NCBI GenBank assembly: GCA_019426215.1
Contig: WHWC01000104.1
Span: forward strand, 142,062-206,061
Source of the DNA: Buddleja alternifolia
Lineage: Eukaryota; Streptophyta; Magnoliopsida; Lamiales; Scrophulariaceae
Direction of reading: 5' to 3'
DNA length: 64,000 nt
Shown here one piece after another: positions 1 to 9,433 of the stretch (position 1 is the first letter of the stretch; each line of letters opens with the position of its first letter). Position numbers and translations under genes: made by a program. The notes beneath the pieces were generated by a model, which saw nothing but the letters and a program-made list of their open reading frames with translations, was not told the origin of the DNA and made no database searches.

Positions 1-470
1 TTCGGAAGTTCGGCATTTAGACTGAATTTGGCTGAGCTTCTCTTAATATTCCCTCTGAAAATGGCGTATGCTTAGCCATCAACGCTGATACGGGAACTAC
101 ATTATCCCTCGGTGTCTCCGTTTTTTAGCTGATCTTACCCAACTTCTCGTACATATCATCAATTTCTTCCCTCGACAATGCCGGTCTCTCTTTTTCACCT
201 TGCATTGGTTGTTTTCCCCAATGAATCTCTGACCGTACCACCATCGGACTCTCCACCTCCTCTTCCGATTGGTCTACCCCCAATTTTCTTCCAAATTAGC
301 CCCCTATGGAGTACGAAACAGCCACTTCGGAGATAGCGAAACTTGATGTGTCTGCCATAAATCTTATTAATGCTTCGTCAATGCGTTCTTGCACCGATTT
401 GTCCAGCTCCCTCTTCGTCATGCTTATTCTTCCCTCACTCGTTCCTTCCCTTTCTCCTCGCGGCAAAGCT
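1..470 (-). pseudogene. Ty3/gypsy gag remnant, 5' part
   Basis: Read on the minus strand, this stretch gives a long gag-like reading frame with in-frame stops near 289, 140 and 22. Close to the left edge it reads HTPFSEGIL, then a degenerate stretch and MPNF. That matches the conserved 'PFs..I......f.mP' block just before the retrotransposon gag domain of plant Ty3/gypsy elements. An upstream methionine near 420 begins MTKRELDKSVQERIDEAL, a charged segment typical of these gag N-termini. The nonsense codons make it a dead copy. The rest of the element lies left of the window. The gypsy-type priming site and LTR on the far side of the CACTA insertion have the same orientation, so both were probably one element. 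Confidence 0.6.
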
Positions 471-516
471 ACCCACTACTACAGAAATGACCTATAGTAG
501 CGATTTTTTTGGGCCT

Positions 517-770
517 ATTACAGCGGTTTTGAACCGCTGCCATAGGTACCGCTACCATAGGTCAAAACCCTATGGCAGCGGTTCCGGAACTGCTGTCATA
601 GGTCACCCTATGACAGCGGTTCTATAGAAACCGCTGCAGTAGGGTGACCCTATGGCAGCGGTTTCGGCAGAACCGCTGTCATAGGGTCATTTATTCAAAA
701 AAAATAAATTAAATTGGACCCTATGGCAGCGGTTCCGGCTAAACCGCTGTCATAGGGTGGTTTATTTATT
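517..770. repeat. Left subterminal repeat array of the CACTA element
   Basis: At least four palindromic units occur in which CCTATGGCAGCGGTT is followed closely by AACCGCTGTCATAGG. In CACTA elements such arrays are where the transposase binds. Each unit can fold into a hairpin. Confidence 0.7.
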
Positions 771-1075
771 TATTTTTTAATTTTATTTTATCGTTTATAA
801 TGTTGCCATGTCGGATTGACACGAAATTCGCACGGTCATAGCGAAATGGCATTCTGAACAAAACGCGCTCTCGATTTTTGTAATAAAACGCGTATTTGAG
901 GCCTTAAACGATCTCGGATCGCTAAAATCACGAGAGCGCAAGACAAAGTCTTGCGTTTTGTTCAAAATGCCGTTTCTCTATGACCTTGTGAATTTCGTGT
1001 CATTCCAACACCGCAAAATTTCAACCGAGAAATATTTTCATAAATACACAAATATACGTACACCAACACATACAC

Positions 1076-1455
1076 AAATATACATACACCCATCAACATA
1101 TACACAAATATACATACACCCATCAACATATACACAAATATACATACACCCATCAACATATACACAAATATACATACACCCATCCACATATACACAAATA
1201 TACATACACCCATCCACATATATACATACACAAATATACACACACCCACACATACACAAATACACCCATTAACATATACACATATATGCATACACCCATG
1301 AACATATACACAAATATACATTCACCCATCCACATATATACATACACAAATATACATACACATACACCCACATATACACAAATATAAATACACCCACACA
1401 TACACAAATATACATACACCCACACATATATGCATACACCCACATATACATACAT
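1076..1455. repeat. 30-bp minisatellite
   Basis: Units containing CACAAATATACATACACCCA repeat with an exact 30-bp period from about 1076 to 1220. More degenerate copies follow to about 1455, with a CA/TG-rich end. The long reading frames across it on both strands only reflect its stop-free periodicity and are not genes. Confidence 0.85.
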
Positions 1456-1529
1456 CTATATATACTCTATGTGTGTGTGTGTGTATATATATTTATCTAA
1501 AAAAAAATACCAAAACTAAATGGAAGAAG

Positions 1530-1790
1530 GCGGCGGCGGCGGCGGCGGCGGAGGTGGGCGGCGGCGGCAGAGGCGGAGGTGGGCGTCGGCGTTGGCAGAG
1601 GTGGGCGGCGGCGGTCCTATACCGACAGAAACCGAGAGAGAGAGAAGTAGATCTAAAAATAGAGAGAGAAACCGAGAGGGGCGGCGGACGGCGGAGGCGG
1701 TGGTGGCGGTGGTGAGAGAGTTGAGAGAGAGAGAGAGAGAGAGAGAGAGTGAGAGAGTGAGAGTGAGAGTGAGAGAGAGGGGGGGCCGGT
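1530..1790. repeat. GGC-rich and GAGA-rich simple sequence
   Basis: A (GGC)n-rich stretch (about 1530-1620 and 1680-1712) is followed by a GA dinucleotide tract (about 1725-1785). It is low-complexity filler inside the CACTA element. Arg/Gly-rich and Ser/Leu-rich reading frames here are artefacts. Confidence 0.8.
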
Positions 1791-1817
1791 TTGAAATAAA
1801 CCCGCCCAAATTTTAAA

Positions 1818-2045
1818 CTTTTGGCAGCGGTTCGGGCAGAACCGCTGCCACAAAGTTCAAAATTTTTTTTTTTTTTGACAACTTTTGGCAGCGGTTCGGC
1901 CCGAACCGCTGCCAAAAGTCCAAATTTTTTTATTTTTTTTTGACACCTATGACAGCGGTTCGGCTCGAACCGCTGTCATAGGTCCGAATCGAGTACCCCC
2001 TATTACAGCAGTTTTCAAAACCGCTGTCATAGGTGCGCTGTAATA
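1818..2045. repeat. Right subterminal repeat array of the CACTA element
   Basis: Three or four copies of GGCAGCGGTTCGG...CCGAACCGCTGCC and CTATTACAGC...GCTGTCATAGG occur, separated by T-rich spacers. They mirror the left array and support calling 474-2060 a single CACTA-type element. Confidence 0.7.
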
Positions 2046-2157
2046 GGACGTTTTTGTGGTACCCATACATTGGATGAAGATCATTCGTTTTGAACGTGCT
2101 TCTCATTTCCTAACGTCATGTCTTCAAAATTCAAACTCAGCAACTCTTCAGTATTTT

Positions 2158-2690
2158 TCCACAGACGGCGCCAACTGATCTAGGTCGGAAATTAACCCTA
2201 CCCTTACTCAGTCCGGAAGACCTCGTAAGACGAACTAAACACAAACAAATTAAGATTATAGACTGCACTCGAGATACCGAGCTGCCTACGTACCTATCGA
2301 GGATCAATTCTAACGTAGTTCCAAATTATCAAGTCGTTTACCCATTATATGCGTAATTCGTATAATATTATACTAATTTATGTTAATGAGATCGTATTGT
2401 CAAGTCTTAATCTGAATCACGACTCTATGACTGTGCTAACAAGAGTATTAAATGCTTAGATTCCAGCCCCCTTACTCTTCATAAATGCGGGTATTTATAT
2501 TATTCATGTGATTAGGCAATCACTGTTGCTCCCACCTTTAGGATGATACCACGTGTCCTAGATATGCGGCAAGGATCATACTTCGTCGGGCCGGGTTGTC
2601 AAGTAAGAAAAAACACGCGGATCTTGTAGTATTTTGTTATTATAGACCTTACTAGGGATCTTCGGGCAAATTCAAAACATATGAGACATA
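2158..2690 (-). mobile_element. Ty3/gypsy priming site and 5' LTR remnant
   Basis: On the minus strand TTGGCGCCGTCTGTGG (2158-2174) matches the sequence found just inside the 5' LTR of many plant gypsy elements; TGGCGCC starts a PBS for several tRNAs. A possible LTR edge, TGATCTAGG in + orientation, abuts it at 2176. Further right, minus-strand text resembling 'CGTAGGCAGCTCGG' is typical of gypsy LTR transcripts. The right LTR boundary is not visible, so 2690 is a guess. Same strand as the gag remnant at 1-470. Confidence 0.45.
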
Positions 2691-3399
2691 ACCTTACTTA
2701 TGACTCGTATGTATTAGCGAGGCTAACGATCCAACGATGCACTGTGGATTGTTCGTCACTCCTTTTTGGTATATCAATATCCATGTCCAAGCAAAATTTG
2801 GAGCATAGCCCTTTTGAAGGGTAATTAGGTGTTAGGCTCTTGACTTCAGTACTAACTTCTGAAATGTTTGGTGAGTACAAAATATTTAGTGCTAGTATCG
2901 ATCTAATAAAATTGGTTGAACAATTTTAAATATGATTGGAAATTTTCTACAGATTTTGCGTTGGAGCGGGTTGAAAAATACCAGGATTTGGCTAGATCAC
3001 GACGTGCAAATGGTTATTCAGCTGTCACAACAATAGCTGAAATGAACTCTGTATTCCCAAGTGGAGAAAGTTTCGGCAGGTGGAAGAGTTTTATATACTC
3101 TCGTAAGTATTGTTTTCTCTGAATAGCCTCCAGTCCTTTCATGCTTTGGGTGCATTGATTTAATTTCTAGATTCTGTCAGATCTTAGACAACTTCTCTAG
3201 ACTTGTATGTCCATGATAACAGTCAAAACTGATCTATCTATTTTGTTATAAATAATAATAATAATAAAAAAAAATTACAAATAAATTTCTTGTAATATTT
3301 AACGAACCTAAAGTATCCCAATTTAATTCAATTTTTTAATGTCAAAAGTGTAAAAGCTAAATAATAAAAATAAATTTTAAATATCTTGATGGCTCAATG
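2691..3399. other. Spacer with no recognised gene, apart from one exon-like fragment
   Basis: AT-rich sequence with a short ATA microsatellite near 3248-3266. Apart from the exon-like block at 2953-3102 I see nothing coding or structured. Confidence 0.5.
2953..3102 (+). other. Exon-like gene fragment of unknown origin
   Basis: A 150-bp block is preceded by TTTTCTACAG and followed by GTAAGTATTG, both good plant splice-site contexts. It is open in one frame and symmetric (a multiple of three, same phase at both ends). The peptide contains ERVEKYQDLARSRRANGYSA and later PSGESFGRWKSFIYS, which looks like a real protein and not random translation. I do not recognise the family. No neighbouring exons are visible, so it is either a captured exon or a relic of a broken gene. 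Confidence 0.4.
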
Positions 3400-3747
3400 A
3401 GGGTTATCTTTGTGACCAAATTGAGGATGGTATTGAGGATGATGAGATCAATTTGAGAGTTTCGGATGTGAGACAATATAGTAAGGTGGGATTTGAGTCG
3501 GGTTCGCACCCACATCCCCAACCATGCATATCATTAATTTGATCCGTAGTCATCCCCTTCCCCAAGAAACTTCTGGGCGCAATGTTAGGTATTGTTGGGG
3601 AAGTCCGAATGGTAAATTTTCGTGGAAAAGTGCACACAACATGTTAGTGACCCCGGACCTCTCTTGCCGACTTGTGTTTTTAAAAAATAGATCTCTTTGT
3701 GCGTGCTTAAATTCCTCCAAAAATTAAAATGTTCCTTTGGCATGTTA
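3400..3747 (+). pseudogene. LINE ORF2 remnant, RT-linked zinc-binding domain (left half)
   Basis: The + strand reads IRSHPLPQETSGRN, then WGSPNGKFSWKSAHNML, then KIKMFLWH after a frame change. This is the start of the zf-RVT domain that follows reverse transcriptase in plant L1-type LINEs (typical 'W..s.nG.FsvKSAy' and 'kiK.FlW'). Stops and a frameshift show it is dead. It is cut at 3747 by a CACTA-like MITE and resumes at 4171. Confidence 0.7.
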
Positions 3748-4170
3748 CTCTAAACCAAAAAAAAAAAAAAAAATACATTAATGACAAAATGTAAAAGTCG
3801 TCACTAATTGTAAATTTTTTAGTGACAAGAGTTTTTTGTTTTGTTACGAGAATAGGTTTTACATATTTAATAGTGGTAAGATTTGTATTGAAGTTATCAT
3901 TCTTGATACTTAGCGACAAGAAATTTGTTGTCACTATTGACAATTAGTGACACACCTTTAATTATAACTTAGTGCCAACAATTATAGTTGTCACTCTATT
4001 TATTTTGTCACTATACATTTGTCAATAGTGACAACTCTAAAGAAATTTTTGTCACTAAATTTTTTTTTTGTGGCAATGCAAAAGTTATTGTCACTCATTG
4101 TATATATCTAGTAACAACTTTAATATTTTCACTTTCAATTTTGTCATTAATATTACTTTTTGTTGTAGTG
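3748..4170. mobile_element. CACTA-like MITE, 423 bp, inserted in the LINE
   Basis: The right end reads TTTTTGTTGTAGTG. Its reverse complement (CACTACAACAAAAA, then ATTAATGACAAAAT) matches the left end, where CTCTAAACC and an A tract precede ATTAATGACAAAATG. The 3-bp duplication TTA flanks it (3745-3747 and 4171-4173). Removing the element and one TTA restores continuous LINE reading through the insertion point, an independent check of the boundaries. The interior is rich in AGTGACAA/TTGTCACT motifs in both orientations. No coding capacity. Confidence 0.75.
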
Positions 4171-5165
4171 TTAATCACGATAAACTTCTTATGGACGCCA
4201 TTAGATTTACGAGAGGACACGCCTTATCGAATGCTTGCATGAGATGTAATTACCACTCGGAGTCGATTATCCATATCCTTAGAGATTGTTCTATATCTCG
4301 TTCAATTTGGAACATCCTCTTGTTCCACCACCGAACTTTCTTCACTTCTTTCAACAACCTGCTAATCTTTTGGTTTCAAAACAATCTTTCTATCACTTGG
4401 CTCAATTCTCTTATTCCTTAAGTCAAGTTGCCGAACACTTCCCTAGAAACAATATGCACACTTTGAAAAGCAAATAATGCAGAACTTCTTGACTCTGGGA
4501 AATACTTGCATCTATTAAAACGTTGGTTAGTGATCTTGGAAAGACTTTCCCAATCGTGACAAAACTGCCACGTGATGTTACTATGGTAACCTACTAGAGA
4601 AAACCGGATACGGGGTGGCATAAAATGAATAGGGATGGAAGTTACTTGGCAACGATCCAAAGTGCTTCGATTGGTGGAGTTCTCAGGGACGAGAAAGGGC
4701 AGTGGGTGATGTGGTTTAATGGCAGAGTGGGAGACTGCACGATCACCATCACGGACTATTTGGCGATTAGGAAAGGATTGGAAGTGGCGTGGAGTAGGGG
4801 TATTCCGAGAGTGATTATTGAGACACACTCATTGGTTGTGTTTCATTTGATTAACAAAGCGGATGCTAGCATGGATCCTCATGGGAACATTATTGATGGA
4901 TGTTGGCTGTAGGATTGCAAGATTGTTGATGTTGGCTGCAGGGTAACAAGTGCGCAAAGGAGATGTCCAACCTTGGGCATGATTTGGTTACCTCTTGTTA
5001 CCCAACGTGCCCAAGCTTGGCCAACAATTTGGGCGCGGATGAGATGACCAAGCGTGAGGGTAAGAAGAGGAAATGATCTGGGAAGAAGACCCTCTAGATA
5101 GTCTGCTGCCTCTTCTTCTCATGGACATTGGGTTAGAAGGTTTGTGGTTTGCTTGCTGTACCAAA
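4171..5165 (+). pseudogene. LINE ORF2 3' end: zinc-binding domain end and RNase H domain
   Basis: Continuing from 3747, the reading gives IRFTRGHALSNACMRC, then a histidine/cysteine block (IIHILRDC) and a tryptophan, completing a zf-RVT domain. At 4625-4912 a plant RNase H-type (RVT_3) domain follows: NRDGS (first catalytic Asp), IGGVLRDEKGQW, LAIRKGLEVAW, then VIIETHSLVVFHLI. At the last motif the expected Asp ('E.DS') is His, so the nuclease would be inactive. Frames are broken between domains. An A-rich tail at about 5161-5173 may be the LINE 3' end. The copia nest begins 60 bp downstream. Confidence 0.7.
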
Positions 5166-5226
5166 AAAAATTAAAAGATATTATAACTCTACAACAGAAT
5201 CGTGTATGTATATATATATATATAAT

Positions 5227-5387
5227 TGTTAGAGTGGTAAAACTTCGTAGGGAAACTTGTATTACGTAAAATCATATATATAATTACAAGAGACTTGATA
5301 ATCAAGAAAACCCTAAGCTAGAAATAAGGAAAAGATATACAAGGAAATATACAAGAAAATATACAAAGATACATATCTTATTTAACA
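5227..5387 (-). repeat. Left (3') LTR of copia A, 161 bp
   Basis: Starts TGTTAGAGTGG and ends TTATTTAACA. It matches the two-part right LTR at 24135-24151 plus 30638-30768. The adjoining CTCCCCTCC (5388-5396) is a polypurine tract on the minus strand, fixing orientation. Confidence 0.85.
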
Positions 5388-7783
5388 CTCCCCTCCAGTC
5401 AGAACAGGGAGTTTCAAATATTGAGACTGGACTAAAAATAAAAAAATAGCTAGGAAGGGAGCCCTTTTGTGAAGATATCAGCATATTGATGCATAGATGG
5501 AACATGGACAACACGAACTTTACCTAAGGCAACCTTTTCGCGAACAAACTGAATATCTAATTCAATATGTTTGGTACATTGATGTTGTACAGGATTAGAA
5601 GCTAAATATATAGAACTGATGTTATCACAAAAAAAGACCGTGGCACGAGACAAAGGACAAGGTATCTCAAACAAAAGATTGCGAAGCCAAGAACTTTTAG
5701 CAACTACATTGGCAACACCACGATATTCAGCTTCAGCAATAGACCGAGAAATAACATTTTGACGCTTAGATGACCAAGCAATGAGATTTTCACCTAAGAA
5801 GACACAATAGCCAGAAGTAGAACGATCAGTGTTTGGGCAACCAGGCCTAGTCGGCATCCGAGTAAGCAATGAAACTCGAAGTGGAAGAGGGACGAAAATG
5901 AAGACAATGGGAAAGAGTACCATGATGGTAACGAAGAATATCTTTCAGAGTATTCAAATAGGGAAGACGAGGATCATGCATATAAAGATAGATTTGCTGA
6001 ACAACATAGGTGATGTCGGGACAAGTGATAGCAAGATGTTGTAAGGCACCAGGTAGACATTGAAAAATGGTAGCGTTAAGAACCGGGGCACCAGAAGTCA
6101 TCAGGGGTTGCACAAGGATTACATGAGTATATATTAGCACGCTCAAGAATATCTCGAGCAAATGTTTCCTAAGAGAAAGATAGACTAGAGGAAGTGCGGG
6201 TGACAAAAATATCGAAAAAATAGTGTAAAGAATCAACATCAATCATAGAGACTTCAGAGGATAGAATACGAGTAAGGTGACAGAGAAGAGGGGTAGACGA
6301 AGCAGTTAAGATATTATCACCGACACAGAGGAGAAGATGGGCTGTGTGAGATGCACGATGAAGAATGAAGAAGGATGTGTCAACTTTACTACTAACAAAA
6401 CCTAAGGAAGACAGATAAGTGGCAAAACAGTGGTACCAAGCTCGCAGAGCATGTTTAAGACCATAGAGGGCCTTCTTGAGGTGATAGACATGATTAGGAT
6501 GAGATGGATCAATGTAACCAAGCGGTTGTTTCATGAAAACAGTTTCAGAGAGATGACCATGAAGAAAAGCATTTTTGACATCTAAATGATTGATAGGCCA
6601 GGAACGAGAGATAAAGAGACTAAGAACAGTGCGAATGGTAGTGCGTTTAACAACATAACTAAATGTTTCATCCTAGTCGAGGCTATGTTGTTGTGTGAAG
6701 CCTTGAGCAACTAAGCAATCTTTGTATCGTTCAATAGAACCCATAACAAAACTTATGACTAAAAATCCATTTAGAACCTACAATATTTATGTGAGGAGGA
6801 TAGAGGACGAGATCCCAAGTGTCATTGGAATGTAATGCCAAAATTTCGGCATCCGTGGCAGCTTTCCAATTGGGTGATTGTAGAGCTTGAGCAGAAAAGC
6901 GAGGAATAGAAGAAAGATTTGTGGATGCTGAGAGATTAAGAATTTTACAGGGTCAAACAAAGCCGGATTTGGATCGAGTGACCATTTGATGTTGATTTGT
7001 GGTGAGAGGAGTTATTTGTGGAGGAGTGGGTTCGGCGGGGATAGGGTCCGACATCAGAAGATCTGGTAGAATAGCTGGCGGATCTTCATCGGGAGAGAGG
7101 AGAGAGTAGTCTTCACGAGGAGTAGAGAGGTGAAAGCATGGGTAAGGGAAGATGGATTCGTCAAAAGTAACGTGACGAGATAGAATGATTTTATTTGTGG
7201 TGAGATCAAGACACCAAAAATCGTGGTGGTTGGCAGGATAGCCAAGGAACACGCATGCAGCGGATCGAGGGGCAAGTTTATGGGTTGTAGTGGCTGATAA
7301 GTTAGGATAACAGAGACAACCAAACGCACGAAGATGGGAGTAAGATGGGAAAATATTATAGAGAAGCTCAAAGGGGGTTTGATAGGAAAAGGTGGTAGTA
7401 GAGAGTGAGTTGAGCAAGTGACCTACCATGTGAAGAGCCTCAACCCAGAAGGAAGGTGGAAGTTGTGATTGAATTAAATAGGTATGGATAATGTTATTTA
7501 TGGAATGAAGAGTGCATTCGACCTTGCCATTTTGAGGAGATGTGTGAGGGCAAGAAAAGCGAAATTGAATGCCATTTTTATTAAAAAAATCGTGAAAATC
7601 CTTATTATCATATTCACGACCATGATCACATTGAAAAACTTTAATTATAGCATTGAATTGAGATTTACACAAGTGAGAAGCTTTAAAAACATTAATAGTC
7701 AAATTTAGCACGAAGAGGAAAGACACATAAGAAATTTGAGAAATAATTTTAAAAAAATAATATAGTAACGAAAACCATTAGAA
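5388..7783 (-). pseudogene. Copia A pol, C-terminal part: integrase end, RT, RNase H
   Basis: Minus-strand reading from 7726 down shows integrase with CDHGREY (second catalytic Asp) and NGKVECTLHS (Glu retained), then HKLAPRSAACVFLGY. RT follows with KQPLGYIDPSHPNHVYHLKKA and ALYGLKHALRAWY. The RT active-site box at about 6311-6328 reads LCVGDNILTA where copia normally has YVDD, so a catalytic Asp is lost. RNase H at 5450-5860 has RSTSGYCVFLGENL, SRSIAEAEYRGVAN and ADIFTKGLPS. Several stops and frame changes interrupt it. Integrase is cut at the right by the Sirevirus insertion and continues upstream at 21654. Confidence 0.85.
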
Positions 7784-7788
7784 CTAGC

Positions 7789-9328
7789 TGTTAGGAATTT
7801 CATGTTAGAAGTTTTGATGATGACAATTAAGTTTTTGTTAGACCCCAAAAAAAAAAGTTGTAAGTTTATTTTCGTAGAAAACTTGTATAGGCTTTGAAGC
7901 GTTAGACTTGTAATAGATTTATTAGGCTTTGTTATCTTACTTTAGAGTGTTAGGCAAAAGTCTTAGGCTGAGCGTCTGATGATTTCTGAGTGAGTTTATC
8001 AGTGGTAAAGTTCGAAGACTCAAGCGCCTGATCTCAGAAGATAGATACAGTCTCCAAGCGTCCACTTTGGCCAGCTATATCAAGCGTTACCTTATGGGAC
8101 AGAAGTGATTTCACCTGAATTTACTTCTAAGTCCAGAAGGAGTTTAATGCAAATATTCTCAAAGCATTAAATACCAACGGGTATTAATTTCAAATGCATT
8201 AAATGTTGATAAGAGCATTTAATATGATAAGTAATGTCAGACGTACGGAGAAGCCACCCTATTGGACTGTCAACTATCTCAGACTGCAGCACCAACTTTC
8301 GTGCAGCAGATTTTCAGGAAAAAGGACAAAAGCTGTTCACTCGCGAAAGTGAGAGACACGTGCCAGTGCATGTGTCAAACGGACACTTTCTCCAAGAATA
8401 CCTATAAATAGGACTTCAACAACAAACAAAAAGAGGAACAATTTTATCAAAGCCAAATTGCTGTTGCATTAAAATCTCATTCCTTAAACTCTCAGAAAAG
8501 CCAGAAAATTCAAGAAACATCATACTTGCTTTTCTTATATTCCTGAGACAGTCAACAAATATCTCAAACATTCTTTTTGAAGAAACCAGATTCCTACTGA
8601 GATATTACCAAGTTGTTTGAACTTCATCAAAATCAAACAAACCTTTTAGAAAATCCCATCCAAGCCTCGCGATCTGTGTGAAGTCGAAGTTGGATACTTG
8701 CATCATTTCTGGGTGAAAGAAGCAAGAGGGTTGAAGTGATTTGAAGCAGAAATCTGTGTGATCAAGGAGCTCAAGTCATCGACATCCATCTCTCCCTAAT
8801 TTGTAGAAGATTCTGTGTGATTCTTTGAGAATCATTTTAGTGGATTGCCTCCAAGTGCAAAGGAGAAGAAGGACGTAGTTGGGATTACACCACCCAACGA
8901 ACCTTACAAATATTGTGTTATTTACTTTTCAGTCATTTCATTCATCTATCATATCATTGCATAAGTAAAACACAATCAAAAGCTAAGCACCTAAGAAACA
9001 TCTTGTGACGCTAAAACTTTCAAAGAGAAGACTCCAAAATCATTCCGCTGTGCTAACCCTGATTAAAAGAACTGAACGCTTAACCTACAAGGTCAAAGTA
9101 TTCAATTCCTGAAGTCTAAGTTAACTTTATAAAACAGTCTTCATTAGACGCTTCACAAAGTCTCAAATATCTTATGTGAACGCTAAAGTGAAGCGTTAGA
9201 CACTTCAAGCGCCTATCATTTCAAGCGTCCAAATACGTTTAATACGAAATCTTTTTAAGTCGAAAAAGACTTAAGGGTCTATTCAACCCCCCCTTCTAGA
9301 CCCTTTCGTATGCCACTTGGGACCAACA
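7789..9328 (+). repeat. 5' LTR of the Sirevirus, 1540 bp
   Basis: Begins TGTTAGGAATT and ends GGGACCAACA; the ends form a short imperfect inverted repeat. It holds a TATA box and a C tract near the 3' end. In the A-tract, C-tract and about ten single bases it differs from the 3' LTR. Confidence 0.95.
8403..8410 (+). promoter_or_regulatory. LTR TATA box
   Basis: TATAAATA in the context CCTATAAATAGG, about 925 bp before the LTR end. It is conserved in the 3' LTR at 20715-20722. It is the best candidate core promoter for the genomic RNA. Confidence 0.75.
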
Positions 9329-9330
9329 AG

Positions 9331-9342
9331 TGGTATCAGAGC
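9331..9342 (+). promoter_or_regulatory. Primer binding site, initiator tRNA-Met
   Basis: TGGTATCAGAGC, two bases after the LTR end. It is the standard copia complement to the 3' end of plant initiator tRNA-Met, where minus-strand DNA synthesis starts. Confidence 0.93.
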
Positions 9343-9433
9343 GGTTAATTTTGAAATTTTAAAATTTCCAAGCATAACTGCTTGTTTAGATCCTTTTCTT
9401 TCAAAATCTAGTTGCTTTTTTTAAAGCTTAGAT

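Larger units (their letters stand above)
474..2060. mobile_element. Non-autonomous CACTA (En/Spm-like) transposon, 1.59 kb
   Basis: The left end starts CACTACTACAG and runs into copies of a short inverted motif (AGCGGTT...AACCGCT, with CCTATGGCAG or CTGTCATAGG flanks). The same motif recurs in both orientations at the right end. Reading the right end backwards gives ACCACAAAAACGTCC, which aligns with the left terminus but lacks the outermost bases. A possible 3-bp target duplication, ACC, lies at 471-473 and 2061-2063. Terminal CACTA, 3-bp TSD and dense subterminal repeats are hallmarks of CACTA elements. No transposase ORF is present; the interior is minisatellite and purine-rich simple sequence. 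It sits in the gypsy gag/leader remnant. Confidence 0.75.

Noticed and set aside
1050..1450. CRISPR-like array (regular 30-bp repeats)
   Set aside because: No unique spacers between repeats; plant nuclear DNA; an ordinary minisatellite.
958..1455. Long Tyr/Ile/His-rich and Cys/Val/Tyr-rich reading frames on both strands
   Set aside because: They come from a 30-bp minisatellite whose period is a multiple of three and which lacks stops; no protein character.
1473..1915. Arg/Gly-rich and Ser/Leu-rich frames in the GGC/GAGA tract
   Set aside because: Simple-sequence translation inside a CACTA element.
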